Source: Kiloniellaceae bacterium
GTDB lineage: Bacteria; Pseudomonadota; Alphaproteobacteria; Kiloniellales; Kiloniellaceae
Assembly (NCBI GenBank): GCA_021776195.1
Contig: JAJFGK010000069.1
Span: 1-9,683, forward strand
Direction of reading: 5' to 3'
Length of the DNA stretch: 9,683 bases
Positions 1 to 6,475 of the stretch are shown in pieces; within the stretch, counting starts at the first letter, position 1, and each line of letters begins with the position of its first letter. A model generated the notes under the pieces. The model made no database searches, was not told the origin of the DNA, and worked only from the letters and a program-made list of their open reading frames with translations. The position numbers and the translations under genes are program-made.

Positions 1-176
1 CCTGCGAATACCGCGACCGCGACCTGGGCGGCTGCCGCTGCCAGGCCTTCGCCTTGACCGGCGACGCCGCGGCGACCGACCCGGTCTGCGCCCTCTCGCC
101 GCACCACGACGGCCTGGTCGCCGCCGCAAAGGCCGGCGCCGAACCAGAGGTTGAGGATTTTACCTTTAGGCGTTAG
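1..176 (+). CDS. pqqE: PqqE, PQQ biosynthesis radical SAM enzyme (3' end only)
   Basis: This is the last 57 codons of a gene entering from the left; the reading frame starts at base 3 and stops with TAG at 174-176. The visible tail contains CEYRDRDLGGCRCQAFALTG followed by a TDPVC and LSPHHD stretch, which I recognise as the C-terminal SPASM region of PqqE. Four cysteines (visible residues 1, 11, 13 and 29) fit the auxiliary iron-sulfur cluster ligands of that family. PqqE is the cytoplasmic radical SAM enzyme that joins the Glu and Tyr side chains of the PqqA peptide, held by PqqD, in the first step of PQQ synthesis. The rest of a pqq operon probably lies to the left. Its direct neighbour is a PQQ-dependent dehydrogenase, which agrees with the call. 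The SAM-binding CxxxCxxC part is outside the window and cannot be checked. Confidence 0.92.
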   Translation, partial: CEYRDRDLGGCRCQAFALTGDAAATDPVCALSPHHDGLVAAAKAGAEPEVEDFTFRR

Positions 177-180
177 CGAG

Positions 181-210
181 TTGCTAAGATCGAAGACTCC
201 GCGCTACGAT
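181..210 (+). promoter_or_regulatory. Candidate sigma70-type promoter for the PQQ dehydrogenase
   Basis: TTGCTA (181-186) and TACGAT (205-210) each match 4 of 6 consensus bases and are separated by 18 bases. The pair lies in the 119-base gap between pqqE and the dehydrogenase, about 85 bases before the start codon. This is a weak match by eye. The dehydrogenase could equally be read through from pqqE, and I see no terminator between the two. Confidence 0.28.
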
Positions 211-295
211 CATCGGCAATGGCCAAGGCATCCCAAGAGTGCCGCGCAATGCCAACCAGGGTTTTCACGTTCGATAGCTAGGGAGGATTTTCAAA

Positions 296-2011
296 ATGAC
301 GTTTCGATCTTTGCTCCGGCCTGCCATGGCGGCAGCGGCCGGCGCCGCTTTTTTGACGGCTCTGCCGATGACGGCCCAAGCCCAGGAGGTGATCGGCGGC
401 ACGCTTTACGGCGACATGCTGACCGTCTCGCAAGACATGCTGAACCGCGCGGCGGGGGACGGAAACAATTTCCTGCACACCAACGGCAACTACGAGCAGA
501 CGCGCTACTATCCCTCGCGCCAGATCAACACCGGCAACGTGGCCGACCTGCGCCCGGCCTGGATTTTCCAGACCGAGGTCGTCGAGTCCATGGAGACCTC
601 GCCGATCATCGTCGAGGGCATCATGTACGTCACTACCTCCTTCAGCCATGCCTACGCGCTGAATGCGGAGACCGGCGAGCAGATCTGGCACTACAAGCAC
701 AAGATGGGCCCGATTACGACCTACTGCTGCGGCCCTAACAACCGCGGCGTGGCGGTCTCCGGCGACCGCGTCTTCCTGGGCACGCTGGACGCCAAGCTGG
801 TGGCGCTCGACGCCAAGACCGGCAAGCAGATCTGGGAAACCCAGATCGCCGATCCCGAGCTGGGCTACAGCGAGACCATGGCCCCGACCGTGGTCAACGA
901 CAAGGTGCTGATCGGCACCAACGGCGGCGAGTACGGCATTCGCGGCTTCATCAAGGCCTTCGACGCCGCGACCGGCGATTTGATCTGGACCTTCCACACG
1001 ACGGCGGAGAATTCCGTGGGCGTCTGGGCCACCCACGACGCCACCGGCCGCGACATGCTGCGCGATATCGAAGCTGAAAAGGCCGCGCTGGCGGCCCAGG
1101 GCGATCCCTACAAGACCCTGGGCGGCGGCGTCTGGCAGAACCCCTCGGTCGACCTGGAGATGAACCGGGTCTTTCTCGTGGCCGGCAATCCTTCGCCGGA
1201 TCTCGACGGCTCGCTGCGTCCGGGCGACAACCTCTATACCAACTCCTTGATTTCGGTCGATCTCGATACCGGCGAGTACGTCTGTCACTTCCAGTACATC
1301 GCCCACGACGTCTGGGACCTCGATGCGGTCAGCCCGACGATCCTAATCGACGTGAAGGACGACAATGGCAACACCGTCCCGGGGCTGCTGCACGGCGGCA
1401 AGACCGGACACGTCTATGTCCATGACCGGCGCGACTGCAGCCTGATCCGCTTCTCCGAGGCCATGGTGCCGCAGGAGAACATGTGGGTCCTGCCGACCGC
1501 CGAGGGTGCGCGCATGCTGCCGGGCGCCAACGGCGGCGTCGAGTGGTCGCCCATGACGGTCGATGTCAATCTGGGTCTGGTCTATGCCATCAACCTGCAC
1601 CAGCCGATGACCTACCATGTCGAATCCTCGCCCTATCCCGAGGGCAAGCTGTGGCTCGGCGGCGCCTTCAAGGTGATCCCGACCGAAGAACAGTGGGGCA
1701 ACGTGACGGCGGTCGACTACAACACCGGCAAGATCCGCTGGAAGGTCAAGACCGCGCAGCCGATGATCGGCGGCATCCTGGCGACCGCCGGGGGCCTGGT
1801 CTTTACCGGCGAAGGCAATGGGCTTTTCAAGGCCTACGATTCCGAGACCGGCTCGGTGCTCTGGAAGTTCCAGGCCGGCGCCGGCGTCAACGCGCCGCCC
1901 TCGTCCTACACGGTGAACGGCAAGCAGTACATCGTCGTCGCCGCGGGCGGAAACACCCAGCTCAACTATAAGCGTGGCAACAACATCATCGCCTTCACCC
2001 TGGCGGAATGA
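296..2011 (+). CDS. PQQ-dependent methanol/ethanol-type dehydrogenase, probably lanthanide-type
   Basis: A 571-residue exported quinoprotein of the methanol/ethanol dehydrogenase family; these oxidise alcohols or aldehydes in the periplasm and pass electrons to cytochrome c. Seen: a signal peptide (residues 1-29, ending AQA before QEV); repeated propeller-blade tryptophan motifs such as [28 protein letters not shown] and GSVLWKF; the adjacent Cys144-Cys145 pair in [14 protein letters not shown], as in the vicinal disulfide over PQQ; a likely metal ligand Glu212 in [11 protein letters not shown]; Asn298 in AGNPSP; and the catalytic Asp341 in [11 protein letters not shown]. Asp343, two residues after the catalytic Asp, matches the extra metal-ligand Asp of lanthanide enzymes (XoxF, PedH/ExaF), where calcium-dependent MxaF has Ala. 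The start is supported by GGGAGG at 281-286, nine bases upstream. The length is slightly under the usual roughly 600. The substrate cannot be read from the sequence; this is not a close MxaF. A diheme cytochrome gene follows and is the likely electron acceptor. Confidence 0.93.
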   Translation: MTFRSLLRPAMAAAAGAAFLTALPMTAQAQEVIGGTLYGDMLTVSQDMLNRAAGDGNNFLHTNGNYEQTRYYPSRQINTGNVADLRPAWIFQTEVVESMETSPIIVEGIMYVTTSFSHAYALNAETGEQIWHYKHKMGPITTYCCGPNNRGVAVSGDRVFLGTLDAKLVALDAKTGKQIWETQIADPELGYSETMAPTVVNDKVLIGTNGGEYGIRGFIKAFDAATGDLIWTFHTTAENSVGVWATHDATGRDMLRDIEAEKAALAAQGDPYKTLGGGVWQNPSVDLEMNRVFLVAGNPSPDLDGSLRPGDNLYTNSLISVDLDTGEYVCHFQYIAHDVWDLDAVSPTILIDVKDDNGNTVPGLLHGGKTGHVYVHDRRDCSLIRFSEAMVPQENMWVLPTAEGARMLPGANGGVEWSPMTVDVNLGLVYAINLHQPMTYHVESSPYPEGKLWLGGAFKVIPTEEQWGNVTAVDYNTGKIRWKVKTAQPMIGGILATAGGLVFTGEGNGLFKAYDSETGSVLWKFQAGAGVNAPPSSYTVNGKQYIVVAAGGNTQLNYKRGNNIIAFTLAE

Positions 2012-2025
2012 TGGCCAATTGGCGG

Positions 2026-2064
2026 GGGCGGGGTCGCCACGACAGGCGGTCCCGCCCTTTTTTT
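2026..2064 (+). terminator. Intrinsic terminator between dehydrogenase and cytochrome genes
   Basis: The arm at 2026-2038 (GGGCGGGGTCGCC) pairs with 2045-2057 (GGCGGTCCCGCCC) in a 13-bp stem with two adjacent G-U pairs and a six-base loop (ACGACA). Seven T residues follow at 2058-2064. This is textbook rho-independent form, 14 bases after the dehydrogenase stop codon. The cytochrome start codon is only 27 bases past the T run, so there is little room for a separate promoter. Partial readthrough, giving less cytochrome than dehydrogenase, is the likely effect (inference). Confidence 0.8.
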
Positions 2065-2091
2065 GTCACGATTTGGGATCAAGAGGTTTTC

Positions 2092-2667
2092 ATGACCCGT
2101 TGTCTGTTCGTTTTCCTATTGGCCGGCATCTGTTGCTTCGCCCTCTTCGAGCGGGCCCAGGCCGACGAGGCCCTGGCGGAGACCTTGGCGCTTTGCACCG
2201 GCTGTCACGGCGAGACCGGCCTGCCCGAGGACCCGGCAATCCCCATACTCTGGGGCCAGGAGTACTACTACCTCTATGTCCAACTGAAGGACTACAAGGC
2301 CGGCCGGCGCGCCAACGAGATCATGACCGATATCGTCGCCGAGCTCGACAAGGAGACCATGAAGGCCCTGGCCCAGCACTTCGCCGATCAGGCCTGGCCG
2401 GCCACCGGCTATCGCGGCGACGAAACCGAAGAGAACAAGGCGCTCGGCGCCCTCGCGGCGGGGCAGTGCGTGCAATGCCACCTGGGCGGTTACGAGGGCA
2501 ACAGCCGGGTGCCGCGCCTGGCCGGCCAGCAGGCCGACTACCTGGAGCGCACCATGGCCGAGTTCAAGGCCAAGGTGCGCCTGAACTCCCCCGCCAAGGG
2601 CTCGCTCATGGCCGCCTACCCGGACGACCAGATCGCCGCCATGGCGCACTATCTGGCGGGATTGTAG
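2092..2667 (+). CDS. Diheme c-type cytochrome, likely electron acceptor of the PQQ dehydrogenase
   Basis: A 191-residue exported cytochrome with two class I heme domains, similar in plan to cytochrome c4. The signal peptide is residues 1-24 (ends AQA before DEAL). The heme motifs are CTGCH (35-39) and CVQCH (126-130). Plausible axial Met ligands are Met78 in NEIMTD and Met173 in GSLMAAY. Both halves carry the GQ-x-x-YL-type stretch after the heme (GQEYYYLYVQL and GQQADYLERTM) typical of the c553/c4 group. I chose ATG 2092 because AAGAGG lies at 2081-2086 and the next codons make a clean signal peptide. The open frame extends to 2008, but that extension would lie across the terminator hairpin and gives no export signal. 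The likely role is to take electrons from the upstream dehydrogenase and hand them to a terminal oxidase (inferred from gene order). Confidence 0.9.
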   Translation: MTRCLFVFLLAGICCFALFERAQADEALAETLALCTGCHGETGLPEDPAIPILWGQEYYYLYVQLKDYKAGRRANEIMTDIVAELDKETMKALAQHFADQAWPATGYRGDETEENKALGALAAGQCVQCHLGGYEGNSRVPRLAGQQADYLERTMAEFKAKVRLNSPAKGSLMAAYPDDQIAAMAHYLAGL

Positions 2668-2698
2668 GGCCTGTCACAGGGCCGGGACTCATGAACGA

Positions 2699-2727
2699 GG
2701 CCCGCCAGTAGCGCACTGCCGAGGGCC
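2699..2727. other. Imperfect inverted repeat after the diheme cytochrome gene
   Basis: GGCCC (2699-2703) pairs with GGGCC (2723-2727), and CAGT/ACTG pairs again inside, around an AGCGC loop, with mismatched bases between the two stems. It lies 31 bases after the cytochrome stop and has no T run. It could protect the mRNA 3' end, or it may be chance in GC-rich DNA. A second short bulged hairpin is possible at about 2669-2684. Confidence 0.25.
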
Positions 2728-2865
2728 GCAATCTGGTCGGATCCAGGCTTCATTTTCGTTGCGCGTCGTTTCGCGGAATAGCCAAGAGCGGATAACAGCC
2801 CCCTATGGAATTCGTTCTTTCAGCTCTCTCATGTTTGTATGGTTGTACCTAGAGAGGTGAAGGCC

Positions 2866-3399
2866 ATGTTCAGACAATTTGCCCTGAGTTTAATGTTTCT
2901 GTTGTTGGTTGGCTCGCTCGTCTTTTCCATTGGCGAGACGACTGCCCAGGGCGCTGTGGAGGATAGCACTTGTCACAACTTGTATCGCGATGGGCGTGAA
3001 TCGCTGCCTCCGACACCGGCACATTTTGTTTTAGAGATTTCCATCGAACAGTGGAAAGACATCAAGGACAAACTGCAGATTTTCGCTACAAAACAGGGCC
3101 TTTCGTATCGTGACAGCAGCAAATTGGGCCCACGTCCGTACGGACTTTACGATTTGAGTTTATGCAATGATCGCGGTTTCTACTTAAGTCTCATAGTAGT
3201 GAAGTACCCAGGAATCCGTGTGGGGGCGGACAGTATTCCCTTCCTAATACACGAGACCCGCAATGGATTCGGATGGCAAGATATGACGCGCAGCTTGATT
3301 AGCGCGCTCAATAAATCCTGGCCCGGTAAGATAAAAATCATAGCTGCTAAAGGGAAGCTTGTTCCCATACCCGAGGCACTGACTCCCCAACAACCATAG
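2866..3399 (+). CDS. Unrecognised small secreted protein in a low-GC segment
   Basis: A 177-residue protein that I do not recognise. Residues 1-28 look like a signal peptide: a short basic start (MFRQF), a strongly hydrophobic core (LSLMFLLLVGSLVF), then ETTAQGA as a cleavage region. The mature part has two cysteines (36 and 100) that could form a disulfide, mixed helix and strand character, and a proline-rich end. I see no heme motif, repeat or enzyme signature. ATG 2866 is preferred over the in-frame ATG 2839 because AGAGAGGTGA lies just before it and the signal peptide then starts cleanly. Codon use is unlike the neighbours: many TTA/TTG, ATA and AAA codons. I count 85 G/C in the 180 bases of 3001-3060 plus 3241-3360, against 37 of 60 at 1681-1740 in the dehydrogenase gene. 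This suggests acquired DNA or a fast-evolving gene. It could also be a decaying gene, but the frame is intact. Confidence 0.62.
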   Translation: MFRQFALSLMFLLLVGSLVFSIGETTAQGAVEDSTCHNLYRDGRESLPPTPAHFVLEISIEQWKDIKDKLQIFATKQGLSYRDSSKLGPRPYGLYDLSLCNDRGFYLSLIVVKYPGIRVGADSIPFLIHETRNGFGWQDMTRSLISALNKSWPGKIKIIAAKGKLVPIPEALTPQQP

Positions 3400-3623
3400 G
3401 GCGGTGCGATAAGATTCGGTGGCTAAAGCTTGATGATCAATTGATTGGGTAGAAGCTGTTGGCTAGCCGGCTCGCTCGTGTCCGCTCGGGATCATCATGA
3501 GAGGTCGAGTTCGCAGCGCCGCTTGTCTGCTTAGAGACGAAGCTTCGGCATAGCTCGTTTTAGATTGAGTGGTGAAGCATTTCGGCGCTTCAAGCTGTCG
3601 AGAAGTGTCTTGAGTCTGCAAAT
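3400..3623. other. Low-GC noncoding stretch
   Basis: No credible gene was found on either strand. The stretch continues the lower GC of the preceding gene and holds only short palindromes, for example CGAAGCTTCG at 3538-3547. The two flanking genes converge here (plus-strand unknown gene, minus-strand SDR), yet no terminator with a T run was seen for either. Confidence 0.5.
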
Positions 3624-3673
3624 GCCCCCCATCATTTCACGCCCCCCATCACCGCACGCCCCCATCATCGCAC
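3624..3673 (-). repeat. Three-copy tandem repeat built from the SDR gene's 3' end
   Basis: Three adjacent units lie at 3624-3640 (17 bases, GCCCCCCATCATTTCAC), 3641-3657 (17 bases, GCCCCCCATCACCGCAC) and 3658-3673 (16 bases, GCCCCCATCATCGCAC). Read on the minus strand, the first unit met includes the last two SDR codons and the TGA stop (3665-3667); the other two copy that segment downstream. It is best explained as slippage or duplication at the gene end. On the minus strand each unit has a run of five or six G. Confidence 0.85.
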
Positions 3674-4423
3674 GTAAGAGGCGCCGTTGACGTCGAAGGT
3701 GGCGCCGGTCATGTGGCGGACCCGGTCGTCGCAGAGGAAGGCCGCCAGGGCGCCGATCTCGTCCGGCGAGGCCATGACGCCCAGGGGGATGTCGCTGGTG
3801 ATCCGGGCGATCGCCGCCTGGTCCATGGCCGCCGTCACCATCTCGGTGTTGGTGAAGCCGGGCGCGATGCAAAAGGCCAGCACCCCGTCGGCGGCAAACC
3901 CGCGGGCGATGGTCTTGGTCAAGGTGACGAGAGCGCCTTTCGAGGCGCCATAGGGCATCTGGCGCGGCGCCTCGCCCCGGACGGCGGCCCGGCTGGCCAC
4001 ATTGACGATCCGGCCGCCGCCGATCTTGCGAAATTGCTGAATGGCGGCCTGGCACAGGTCGGCGGGCGCCTGGAGGTTGACCTGCATCACCCGCGCCCAG
4101 GCCGCCCGCCAGGTCTCGAGCGGCGCGTCGACCGGCGTGTCCACGGCGATGCCGGCGTTGTTGATCAGCACGTTCAGCCCGGGCGCGACCGCCAGGGCCT
4201 CCGCCCACAGCCGGTCCACCTCTTGCGGAATCTCGAGGTCCGCCTGAACCAGGTGACAGCGGTCCCGGCCGATCTCCTGCTGGATCGCCTCGGCGGCGTC
4301 GCGGCTGCGCCCATAGTGGAGAACGACCTCGCCACCGGCCCCGCCCACGGCGCGGGCGATCGCCGCGCCGATGCCCCGCGAGCCACCCGTCACCAGTACG
4401 CTCTTCGCTTTTAGGTCTGTCAT
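3665..4423 (-). CDS. Short-chain dehydrogenase/reductase (classical, FabG-like)
   Basis: A 252-residue cytoplasmic NAD(P)-dependent oxidoreductase of the classical SDR family, with the family's typical length of about 250. Seen: the cofactor-binding TGGSRGIG (12-19) near the N terminus, Asp62 in the VQADLE position that contacts adenine, NNAG (88-91), Asn116, and catalytic Ser144, Tyr158 and Lys162 (YGASK), followed by the APGF loop (187-190). The fold and active site are complete. It resembles 3-oxoacyl-ACP reductases of the FabG type, but lone SDR genes act on many substrates, so the substrate is unknown. ATG 4423 is chosen because GAGGGG lies seven bases upstream (4431-4436) and the protein begins just before the Rossmann motif; the frame can be extended to 4480 but without support. 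The gene stands alone, divergent from ytoQ, and its final codons form part of a tandem repeat. Confidence 0.92.
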   Translation of the reverse strand: MTDLKAKSVLVTGGSRGIGAAIARAVGGAGGEVVLHYGRSRDAAEAIQQEIGRDRCHLVQADLEIPQEVDRLWAEALAVAPGLNVLINNAGIAVDTPVDAPLETWRAAWARVMQVNLQAPADLCQAAIQQFRKIGGGRIVNVASRAAVRGEAPRQMPYGASKGALVTLTKTIARGFAADGVLAFCIAPGFTNTEMVTAAMDQAAIARITSDIPLGVMASPDEIGALAAFLCDDRVRHMTGATFDVNGASYVR

Positions 4424-4557
4424 GCTTGCGCCCCTCGTCTCGTGGAGCGCGACAGTATCAGGCCCGGCGAGTGCGACCAACGCCGTGTTTTCTTCAATCC
4501 GGCTTCGGTGGCCCTTGCCGGGGCCCGCGCCCGGCGGCCCATGGGACCGAAGACCAT

Positions 4558-4585
4558 TTCACGCGACGCGACCCTGTCGTATAAA
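4558..4585 (+). promoter_or_regulatory. Candidate sigma70 promoter for ytoQ
   Basis: TTCACG (4558-4563; 4 of 6 consensus bases) and TATAAA (4580-4585; 5 of 6) are separated by 16 bases and end 38 bases before the ytoQ start codon. The TATAAA stands out in otherwise GC-rich DNA. It is a match by eye only. Confidence 0.42.
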
Positions 4586-4623
4586 GCCGGCAACCCACAC
4601 CCCAACAGGCAGGACCTTTCGGC

Positions 4624-5103
4624 ATGGACCACTGGCAAGTTTACCTCTCGGGCGAGATTCACAGCGACTGGCGCGCGCAGATCCAGTCGCAGGTCGCGGA
4701 GGCCGGCCTTCCGGTCTCCTTCTCCGGCCCGGTGACCGATCACGGCGACAGCGACGACTGCGGCGTCGCCATCCTGGGCGCCGAGCCGGACAAGTTCTGG
4801 CACGACAACAAGGGCGCCCGGATCAACGCGATCCGCACCCGGACCCTGATCGAGCAGGCCGACATCGTCATCGTGCGCTTTGGCGAGAAGTACAAGCAGT
4901 GGAACGCGGCCTTCGACGCCGGCACCGCCTCGGCCCTGGGCACGCCGCTGATCGTGATGCACGGACCCGAGCATCAGCACGCCCTGAAGGAGGTCGACGC
5001 CGCGGCGCTCGCCGTCGCCGAGACGGTCGAGCAGATCGTCGCGATCCTACGCTACGTGACCAGCGGCGAGCTGCGCCGGCCCAAGGCCGCCGCGGCGGAG
5101 TAG
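4624..5103 (+). CDS. ytoQ: YtoQ family protein, nucleoside deoxyribosyltransferase-like fold
   Basis: A 159-residue cytoplasmic protein that I recognise as the YtoQ family. The signs are the N-terminal VYLSGEIHSDWR (6-17), SGPVTDHGDSD (34-44), the ILGAEPDKFWHD block (50-61) and WNAAFDAGTASALGTP (93-108). The last block resembles the Glu/Asp-Ala-Gly...LG-Pro segment that carries the active-site acid in nucleoside 2-deoxyribosyltransferases, so Asp99 is a candidate nucleophile position. The family is assigned to that fold, but to my knowledge its reaction is not established, so no substrate is claimed. The length agrees with the family; the Ala/Glu-rich tail after about residue 150 looks unstructured. 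The start is supported by AGGA at 4611-4614. It is a single gene, divergent from the SDR and convergent with the ankyrin gene, with a 19-base gap. Confidence 0.9.
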   Translation: MDHWQVYLSGEIHSDWRAQIQSQVAEAGLPVSFSGPVTDHGDSDDCGVAILGAEPDKFWHDNKGARINAIRTRTLIEQADIVIVRFGEKYKQWNAAFDAGTASALGTPLIVMHGPEHQHALKEVDAAALAVAETVEQIVAILRYVTSGELRRPKAAAAE

Positions 5104-5118
5104 CCCAGCAGATCGACC

Positions 5119-5134
5119 CTCTTCAGGGGAAGAG
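5119..5134. other. Small hairpin between convergent ytoQ and ankyrin genes
   Basis: CTCTTC (5119-5124) and GAAGAG (5129-5134) form a perfect 6-bp stem with an AGGG loop. It lies 15 bases after the ytoQ stop and overlaps the ankyrin gene stop (5123-5125). It might end transcription from both sides, but neither strand has a T run after it, so it is weak. Confidence 0.25.
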
Positions 5135-6046
5135 TGCGCGGGTTTCGTCGGTGGAGGCCAGGTCGCGGGCGGTCTTGCCCGCCTTGTCGCTGAGCGTCGA
5201 GTCCGCGCCGGCCTCCAGGAGCCGCTTGGCCGCGGCCCCGTTACCACGCTGCGCCGCGGTCATCAGGGCCGTGCGGCCGCGGTTGTCCGCATGATCGAGA
5301 TCGGCGCCCTGCTCCAGGAGCAGGTCGAGCGTGGCCAGGGCGTCCTTGGCCGGCACGTCGTTGCTGTGCCCGGCCGCCCAGATCAGGGCCGTCAGGTCGT
5401 TGCCGGCCCGTTGATTCACATCGACACCGGCCTCCAACAGCAGGGCCAGAACGCCTGAAAAACCCCGTGCGGCGGCATAGATCGCGGCGGTCTTGCCGGT
5501 GGCGTCGACCGCGGCGGTCTCGGCGCCGGCCGCGAGCAGGGGCTTGGCGATTCCCTGGCTGCCGTTGAAGGCGGCGGCCATCAGCGGGGTGACCTGGCGC
5601 TTGTTGGCCTTGGAGGGTGCCGCGCCGGCCGCCAGAAGCTGCTTCACCGCGGCGCGGCGATTGGCCTCGGCGGCGGCAAAAAGGGGCGTCTCGCCGGCCA
5701 GGTTCGCCGCATTGATCGAGGCGCCTTCGGCCAGGAGGCGGGCCACGATCTTGCGCTTGCCGGCCCGGGCGGCGAGCAGCAGGGCGGAGTTGCCGACCGA
5801 ATTGCGCCCTTCCACCACGGCGCCCCTCTCGATCAGCGTGGCCAGGAGGTCGAGACAGCCCTTGCCGGCCGCCTCGTAGAGGAAAGCCTGCAGGGTGCGG
5901 CTGTTGAGGCGCGCCTGCTCGACGGCGAAGCGCTGGTTGAGCGCCTGGCAGACCTGACTGGGCGGCGTCTGTGCCTGGACCGCCCCGGCCATGAGCGCGG
6001 CGGCGCAGACGATGAGGACGCCAATTTTGGCCGGGAAGGGACGCAA
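5123..6046 (-). CDS. Exported ankyrin-repeat protein, TTG start, coupled to cytochrome c
   Basis: A 307-residue ankyrin-repeat protein predicted to act outside the cytoplasm. Residues 1-25 form a signal peptide (RPFPAK, a hydrophobic core, then AVQA before QTPP). From about residue 52 to the end there are roughly six to seven repeats with the usual G-xTPL-xxAA and LL-xxGA-xxx pattern; examples are NSVGNSALLLAARAG (82-96), GETPLFAAAEAN (118-129) and NRGRTALMTAAQRGNG (255-270). Such repeats bind other proteins; there is no catalytic domain. No ATG yields a signal peptide. TTG at 6046 does, with GGAG (6055-6058) eight bases upstream inside the cytochrome gene's end, so I chose it. It begins five bases after the cytochrome stop, implying translational coupling. 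Cys33 and Cys64 could form a disulfide. The likely role is a partner or assembly factor for the dehydrogenase-cytochrome module (inference). The frame stays open to 6433, but that upstream part is the cytochrome gene read in another frame. Confidence 0.85.
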   Translation of the reverse strand: MRPFPAKIGVLIVCAAALMAGAVQAQTPPSQVCQALNQRFAVEQARLNSRTLQAFLYEAAGKGCLDLLATLIERGAVVEGRNSVGNSALLLAARAGKRKIVARLLAEGASINAANLAGETPLFAAAEANRRAAVKQLLAAGAAPSKANKRQVTPLMAAAFNGSQGIAKPLLAAGAETAAVDATGKTAAIYAAARGFSGVLALLLEAGVDVNQRAGNDLTALIWAAGHSNDVPAKDALATLDLLLEQGADLDHADNRGRTALMTAAQRGNGAAAKRLLEAGADSTLSDKAGKTARDLASTDETRALFP

Positions 6047-6051
6047 GGCGC

Positions 6052-6375
6052 TTACTCCGGGACGGTCACCTCGACCTCGATGGCGGCATAGTAGGCGGCC
6101 AGGTCGGCGATGTCCTGGTCGCTGAGCGCCTCGACGGCAAAGGTCATCATGTCGTTCTGCCGGATGCCGGTTTTGTAGGCTTGAAGCTGGCTGACCAGAT
6201 AGATTTCCTTCTGGCCGGCGATGTTGGGAAAGTTGGGCAGCTTGCCGATACCGTCGAAGCCGTGACACTGCTTGCACTTGACGGCCAGTTCGCGCCCGGC
6301 CTGAAGGTCGCCGGCGGCCGCGGGGGCCGCCGCGACCAGGAGAACGGCAAGTAAGATGGTTATCGAGAGTTTCAC
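6052..6375 (-). CDS. Small monoheme cytochrome c (c553-like)
   Basis: A 107-residue exported cytochrome c. The signal peptide is residues 1-21 (KLSITILLAVLLVAAAPAAA before GDLQAG). There is one heme motif, CKQCH (34-38), followed by GFDGIGKLPNFPNIAGQ; axial ligand candidates are Met76 and Met77 in QNDMMTF. The segment after the heme (GQKEIYLVSQLQAYKTGIR) closely resembles the first half of the diheme cytochrome at 2092-2667, so both belong to the c553/c4 group. The start is GTG at 6375, with GGGAG six bases upstream; the open frame reaches 6507, but the extra residues precede a clear signal peptide and cross the inverted repeat at 6421-6458. It lies 100 bases downstream of the sorbosone-dehydrogenase-like gene, whose electrons it probably accepts, and just before the ankyrin gene (gene-order inference). 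Confidence 0.9.
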   Translation of the reverse strand: MKLSITILLAVLLVAAAPAAAGDLQAGRELAVKCKQCHGFDGIGKLPNFPNIAGQKEIYLVSQLQAYKTGIRQNDMMTFAVEALSDQDIADLAAYYAAIEVEVTVPE

Positions 6376-6420
6376 GCGTCTCTCCCTCGCGCGCTGTTGC
6401 GGTTCGAAAAGGCGGAACAG

Positions 6421-6458
6421 ATGGAGCCCCCATCCGGCCTGTGGGACAGGGGCTCCAT
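6421..6458 (-). repeat. Perfect 10-bp inverted repeat between dehydrogenase and cytochrome c genes
   Basis: ATGGAGCCCC (6421-6430) and GGGGCTCCAT (6449-6458) pair perfectly around an 18-base loop, which holds a competing CCTGT/ACAGG hairpin (6438-6450). It begins 17 bases after the dehydrogenase stop, reading on the minus strand. No T run follows directly (a TTTT occurs only some ten bases later), so it is more likely an mRNA-stabilising or processing hairpin, or a leaky terminator, than a full stop. Confidence 0.6.
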
Positions 6459-6475
6459 GACTGCTGCTGGCGGGA

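Noticed and set aside
278..1306. Long open frame on the minus strand inside the PQQ dehydrogenase gene.
   Set aside because: It is opposite a gene with clear family motifs, has low-complexity Arg/Val/Gly-rich content and no recognisable domain; such frames are common in GC-rich DNA.
2008..2091. Earlier start for the diheme cytochrome, overlapping the dehydrogenase stop (ATGATG).
   Set aside because: It would translate the terminator stem and place 28 charged residues before the signal peptide; ATG 2092 has its own ribosome site.
2785..2798. GAGCGGATAACA, identical to part of the E. coli lac operator, near a GAATTC site.
   Set aside because: The match stops after 12 bases on both sides, the other operator half is missing and no vector-like sequence follows, so chance is the simplest reading.
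3624..3673. Short direct repeats resembling a CRISPR array.
   Set aside because: Units are 16-17 bases and directly adjacent with no spacers, and they derive from the SDR gene end.
6047..6433. N-terminal extension of the ankyrin protein through the cytochrome gene.
   Set aside because: The extension is the cytochrome gene read in a different frame; the TTG at 6046 has a good ribosome site and starts a signal peptide.
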